Source of the DNA: an uncultured Muribaculaceae bacterium
GTDB lineage: Bacteria; Bacteroidota; Bacteroidia; Bacteroidales; Muribaculaceae
Assembly (NCBI GenBank): GCA_910584055.1
Contig: CAJTZS010000023.1
Location: 4,865-68,864 of the forward strand
Direction of reading: 5' to 3'
Length of the DNA stretch: 64,000 bases
The translations under genes were made by a program, and so were the position numbers. Position 1 is the first letter of the stretch. Each line of letters starts with the position of its first letter. Below, in pieces: positions 61,187-64,000 of this stretch. Below the pieces are notes generated by a model, which was given only the letters and a program-made list of their open reading frames with translations, was not told the origin of the DNA and did not search any database.

Positions 61187-61609
61187 ATGAAGCACTTACT
61201 AACATTTCTAATCAGTATGGTATATTTTCTTGTGTTAGGATGTTCTCATTCCGTAAATCAAGAATCAACATTAAATTATGAGGACGATATTAGAGGAATT
61301 TGGGTTTTACAGAATGTGACAGCAAGTAATGAATGGCCTACAAAAGAAATGAAATTCTCAGATACTATCCAACTACTTTCTAATAATGACTGTATATGTA
61401 GGGACTTTGCTTATACTACTTATTACATCTATGGTGATACATTGAAAATTCACATCATCAATTGGGGGATATTTGATTTTAGGATTTTATCATTAAAGAA
61501 TGACATATTGAATTTACAATTTATCCACAAAGAGATATTCGCAGACGGAATAAACGAATCTATATCTAACAGTCGAATAATGCAGTTTAAGAAAGAACTT
61601 GCTCAGTGA
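61187..61609 (+). CDS. Small lipoprotein, lipocalin-like layout
   Basis: 140 residues. The signal MKHLLTFLISMVYFLVLGC ends in lipobox VLGC. The mature part starts with DDIRGIWVLQNVTASNEWP and alternates strands (DTLKIHIINWGIFDFRILSL), which resembles the small lipocalin-like domains common in Bacteroidales. Coupled to the next gene by a GTGA overlap. Confidence 0.6.
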   Translation: MKHLLTFLISMVYFLVLGCSHSVNQESTLNYEDDIRGIWVLQNVTASNEWPTKEMKFSDTIQLLSNNDCICRDFAYTTYYIYGDTLKIHIINWGIFDFRILSLKNDILNLQFIHKEIFADGINESISNSRIMQFKKELAQ

Positions 61610-62016
61610 TTAAACTAAGGTATTATACGACAAGCCAAAAGATGAAATTCCGCTACCAACGTCTGACAAGTTGGTGGCGTTATCTATGGATATTTACAGC
61701 CATTACAGCTGTGTCGCTTTATTTGGATATTTTAATCTATTCATGGACTGAAATATATATCCGCGATTGGTGGAAGAACTTCTACCACGTATTATTTCAT
61801 GGGTTTAAAGGTACATACGAAAATTATATACAGAGCCTATATGTGGATTCTATATGGGAATCTGCCATATATTCTGCCGTTGGGATAATAGCAATAATCT
61901 TATTCATGCTATTAATGCGTTTTACTCTATGGCTTTTGGATAGATTATACTCTCTAACCGTCAATTTTTGGAGATACATAAAGAGGTACATTTTTCAAGG
62001 ATTTTTCTTTTTATAG
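61606..62016 (+). CDS. Small inner-membrane protein
   Basis: 136 residues from GTG 61606. Two membrane helices (YLWIFTAITAVSLYLDILIY and SAVGIIAIILFMLLMRFTLW) with basic flanks. Its last codons (RYIFQGFFFL) read into the third copy of the hairpin repeat, so the C-terminus may be recent. Last gene of the element. Confidence 0.6.
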   Translation: MIKLRYYTTSQKMKFRYQRLTSWWRYLWIFTAITAVSLYLDILIYSWTEIYIRDWWKNFYHVLFHGFKGTYENYIQSLYVDSIWESAIYSAVGIIAIILFMLLMRFTLWLLDRLYSLTVNFWRYIKRYIFQGFFFL

Positions 62017-62040
62017 GGGAGATTCAGAAAATGTACCGTC
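61985..62040 (+). repeat. Intergenic hairpin repeat, copy 3
   Basis: GGTACATTTTTCAAGGATTT, TTCTTTTTATAGGGGAGATT, CAGAAAATGTACC. Diverged from copies 1 and 2 but keeps the ACATTTTT and AAAATGT ends and the ATAGGG centre. It overlaps the last 30 bp of the preceding gene. Confidence 0.65.
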
Positions 62041-62232
62041 TATGAAGTTTCAAGATTTATAATAGGATTCTACCGTTAGAGTAAAGCGAAACTCTGCATA
62101 TCATAGAACGCTTAAAATAAACACGTTGATTCGGTTGATTTGCTTCAAGACGCTTGCACAGTCCGTTGGAAATTACTAACTTTACATTGAGATAATTAAC
62201 GTATTGACAACCCCAATCTCGGCATACCCACA

Positions 62233-62253
62233 AGTTAAACCGTGAGTTAAACC
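62233..62253 (+). other. Integrase arm-site candidates, right end
   Basis: AGTTAAACC at 62233-62241 and 62245-62253, the same 12-bp spacing and orientation as at 49941-49961. The preceding 62041-62232 region holds no gene; a near-consensus -7 (TAACTTTA) lies at 62177-62184. Confidence 0.6.
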
Positions 62254-62297
62254 GCAAAGCGAGAAAAGGGAGAGAGTGCAACTCTTTGATGGTATAA

Positions 62298-62403
62298 AGT
62301 GCCATAGCTCAGTTGGTTGCTTCCGAAAGCGATAGCTTTTGGAAGCCGTAGGAGCAAAGGACTGAAAATCCTTGTGTCCCCGGTTCGATTCCTGGTGACA
62401 CCA
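62298..62403 (+). pseudogene. tRNA-Phe-like sequence with a hairpin in the D-loop
   Basis: AGTGCCATAGCTCAGTTGGT (62298-62317) matches the 5' part of tRNA-Phe with changes. It is followed by a 12-bp hairpin, GCTTCCGAAAGC (62319-62330), loop GATA, GCTTTTGGAAGC (62335-62346), and then by the true 3' half of tRNA-Phe. The acceptor stem would have mismatches at 1-72 and 5-68. It is unlikely to be a working tRNA, but the fold of the D stem (GCTC/GAGC) is kept around the insertion. Confidence 0.65.
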
Positions 62404-62404
62404 C
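62352..62404 (+). repeat. attR direct repeat (displaced tRNA-Phe 3' half)
   Basis: Identical over 53 bp to 49807-49859. It marks the right boundary of the integrated element. Confidence 0.93.
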
Positions 62405-62411
62405 TTTTGAG

Positions 62412-62448
62412 AAAGCTAATTATCTAAATAAAAGATGGTTAGCTTTTT
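62412..62448 (+). terminator. Original chromosomal terminator of tRNA-Phe
   Basis: AAAGCTAA (62412-62419) pairs with TTAGCTTT (62439-62446), followed by more T. It lies just past attR, where the terminator of the uninterrupted tRNA gene should be. The remaining bases to 62620 hold no gene. Confidence 0.7.
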
Positions 62449-62620
62449 CTTTTGCGCGATTTTGTCAATCAAATGTCAATTTTCAAAATTCTGTCAATAG
62501 AGAAGCGCATCGGCAACTCTTCACCAATGCGCTCCGTAGCATTATAAACCAACATGATTCTGTTGGCAGAACAAAGTTAATAATTCTTATTGATGAGGCA
62601 ATGGAGATTGGTAAGAATCG

Positions 62621-63271
62621 TTACTTGCCATCACGAACAATCCTCCACGGCTCTGGGATTCTAAGTTCAAACCCGTTTTTAAGGGTTATTCGGTCGGGAA
62701 GCATTGCATTTTTGAAACGTCCCTCGTATCGTTCCAACCATGTCGGCCTCATACCTGCTAATATGCGCAGATTTGAAGATTTATGATTAGGGGGAAAATA
62801 GATGAACACTTTTTTACCTGCTTCACGCGCAAGGTCAATTGCAGGTATCATATCACTATCCGCAGATACGATAATAACTATATCGCAATTATCTTGATAC
62901 GCATCTGCCACAATCTGTGTAGCAAGGTTAACATCCGATTCTTTCTCCTCGTAGGTATTGATAATATTATGACACTTGAAGCACTCTAACCTCTTTTTGA
63001 GATATTTGCCAAGAATCAACTTGAATTTTCTGTTTTCAAGATTGGCTTGAAAAAACGCATTTTGACGCAAACTCTTGTCGGGGTCGCCCAAAGGACGTGC
63101 CGAAAAATACTTCACGGCAACTAACTCTTGATGCGGTAACATAAATTGCTCAAACAGCTTAACAATATCAAGCCAATAATACTTATTCCACGGCTTCTTC
63201 TTGATTCCGTAGTAGAAATTAAAACCGTCAACATAGACGATTACGCGCTGTGTAGGATAGTTCTGTTTCAT
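62621..63271 (-). CDS. NYN-domain (LabA/DUF88-type) protein
   Basis: 216 residues from ATG 63271; the frame is open to 63364, but that region carries the promoter and leader. PTQRVIVYVDGFNFYYGI holds the first catalytic Asp of the PIN-like NYN fold. EKESDVNLATQIVADAY and IVIIVSADSDMIPAIDLAREAG hold the other acidic residues. A Cys pair (CFKCHN) may bind zinc. NYN proteins are putative RNases. It lies just outside attR on the opposite strand. Confidence 0.85.
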   Translation of the reverse strand: MKQNYPTQRVIVYVDGFNFYYGIKKKPWNKYYWLDIVKLFEQFMLPHQELVAVKYFSARPLGDPDKSLRQNAFFQANLENRKFKLILGKYLKKRLECFKCHNIINTYEEKESDVNLATQIVADAYQDNCDIVIIVSADSDMIPAIDLAREAGKKVFIYFPPNHKSSNLRILAGMRPTWLERYEGRFKNAMLPDRITLKNGFELRIPEPWRIVRDGK

Positions 63272-63351
63272 AATAAAAAATAAGCCCCCATTACTGAGGG
63301 CGGGCCTTAGCTTTTTCCATCTAAGGGGGATACTGTCTTTATTAGACAACG

Positions 63352-63383
63352 CAAAGTTAGTCATTTTCGTTCATTGAACCAAA
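63352..63383 (-). promoter_or_regulatory. Consensus promoter of the NYN gene
   Basis: On the minus strand, TTTG (63383-63380), 20 nt, TAACTTTG (63359-63352). Transcription should start near 63346 and gives a leader of about 75 nt with a small CTTAG/CTAAG hairpin. Confidence 0.8.
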
Positions 63384-63628
63384 TTTCGCTGAAAGATTTA
63401 ACAATTATACGCAAACGCTTTATCTCATATTGGCATGGTTATCAGTGTTATATGTGTCAATATGTTTTATAACATATTCCTGCTTTCAATGAAAGAAGCG
63501 AAGCCTCCACGGTTGCGGAAGCCTCGCCTTGTTAGTTCTGAATGATTGTAGAGGTCAATCCCATAAGGGGTGGCGGGGGTAATGGCTCGCCCTCGCTGTG
63601 GCGCAGTGGTGCGAGTCAGAAAAATTTT

Positions 63629-63703
63629 TTATTTCACTTTTCCACCGTCTTTAAGTGCCTGTCCTATCCAAGCAAAGGCACAGAGAAGCGCAATTATCCA
63701 CAT
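63629..63703 (-). CDS. Very small hydrophobic ORF (24 aa)
   Basis: ATG at 63703, stop 63629-63631, product MWIIALLCAFAWIGQALKDG plus four residues. It follows the next gene's stop by 5 bp, so translational coupling is possible. Too short to be certain. The bases 63384-63628 hold nothing else clear. Confidence 0.3.
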   Translation of the reverse strand: MWIIALLCAFAWIGQALKDGGKVK

Positions 63704-63708
63704 AGCTG

Positions 63709-63984
63709 TTACTTTATTTCGTCAAGTTTTTGGTTAGCCTGTTGAAGCAACTCCACCAACTTGTCAAGCTCTGCCGTGGTTAGGTTGATATAGGAATTGC
63801 TCTTGTGAGCGTCAACGCTTAGTTTCAAACACCACCCTTTGCCGGGATTCTCGGCGAACACAACAACATTATCCTTAGTCGTATAGGCATACTTCTCGTT
63901 ATGGTCGGTTTCTCGGTTGAGGTTGCTCTTGATTGTGTTGATAGCTGGAAAACCCAGGCTCGGTTGACCCTGTGAGCCAGACAA
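63709..63984 (-). CDS. Hypothetical protein near the right edge
   Basis: An open frame of 91 codons starting at TTG 63984; a stop lies in frame just upstream, and no ATG is present in the frame, so the start is uncertain. The product has a folded-looking core (KDNVVVFAENPGKGWCLKLSV) and a helical end (LTTAELDKLVELLQQANQKL). It could be a gene that lost its 5' end. No family recognised. Confidence 0.45.
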   Translation of the reverse strand: MSGSQGQPSLGFPAINTIKSNLNRETDHNEKYAYTTKDNVVVFAENPGKGWCLKLSVDAHKSNSYINLTTAELDKLVELLQQANQKLDEIK

Positions 63985-64000
63985 TTTTGACCCCTATGAC

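Larger units (their letters stand above)
49807..62404. mobile_element. Integrative element in tRNA-Phe, about 12.6 kb
   Basis: Bounded by a 53-bp direct repeat of the tRNA-Phe 3' half (49807-49859 and 62352-62404). A tyrosine integrase sits at the left end, and pairs of AGTTAAACC boxes with equal spacing are found near both ends. Contents: integrase, unknown, ParB-like, winged-helix, DUF3871, a structured RNA, and about ten small membrane or lipoprotein genes. No relaxase, coupling protein, type IV secretion or phage structural gene is visible, so transfer would need a helper. All genes point right. Confidence 0.88.

Noticed and set aside
62298..62403. A second functional tRNA-Phe
   Set aside because: Two mismatches in the acceptor stem and a hairpin of about 30 nt in the D-loop; the 3' half is explained by the att duplication.

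Overview
The window is chromosomal DNA of a member of the Bacteroidales (Bacteroidota), possibly a Muribaculaceae-like gut species; the family-level guess is weak. The evidence is the alpha-operon order secY-map-infA-rpmJ-rpsM-rpsK-rpsD-rpoA-rplQ, promoters of the Bacteroides type (TTTG about 19 nt before TAnnTTTG), no Shine-Dalgarno sequences, an UpxY-type NusG paralogue behind an invertible promoter, a type IX secretion plug protein, DUF3109, an M64 peptidase and a DUF3871 gene.

Layout. 1-7.5 kb: end of the ribosomal protein/secY/rpoA operon, closed by a strong terminator. 7.58-8.01 kb: a 428-bp segment bounded by perfect 34-bp inverted repeats, with a consensus promoter in the ON orientation pointing at upxY; this looks like a phase-variable switch for the polysaccharide locus. 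8.1-28.4 kb: surface polysaccharide locus (epimerase, acyltransferase, flippase, polymerase, glycosyltransferases, CapK-like ligase, heparinase-like protein, WecB/WecC). An MntA-HepT toxin pair and a second HEPN protein sit between upxY and the sugar genes. Inside the locus a translationally coupled CapA-like/arginase/TupA-like ATP-grasp trio suggests amino-acid or amine decoration of a uronic acid polymer.

28.6-35.6 kb: a probable defence island. It holds an SF1 helicase with a DUF2290-like partner, then a tightly coupled three-gene operon (Cas2/SinR-like small protein, OLD-like ATPase, unknown 292-aa protein), then a 5'-truncated HigB and an intact HigA. GGCACGGCCGTGCC-type palindromic repeats flank the helicase module. 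35.6-49.6 kb: ordinary chromosomal genes (thioredoxin-fold lipoprotein, PI-PLC-like secreted protein, cardiolipin synthase, T9SS plug, ung, tRNA-Arg, CorA, M64 peptidase).

49.8-62.4 kb: an integrated element in tRNA-Phe, with a 53-bp direct repeat at both ends, a tyrosine integrase, and paired AGTTAAACC arm-site candidates at both ends with identical 12-bp spacing. It carries ParB-like, winged-helix and DUF3871 genes, a highly structured RNA with promoter and terminator (56.05-56.32 kb), and an array of small lipoprotein/membrane genes separated by a repeated hairpin element. No relaxase was seen. At the right end the tRNA remnant is preceded by a tRNA-Phe-like 5' half whose D-loop is enlarged by a 12-bp hairpin. 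62.4-64 kb returns to chromosome with an NYN-domain gene.

Strongest candidates for something undescribed: the three-gene Cas2-like/ATPase/unknown operon, the structured RNA of the mobile element, and the arginase/ATP-grasp module in the polysaccharide locus.
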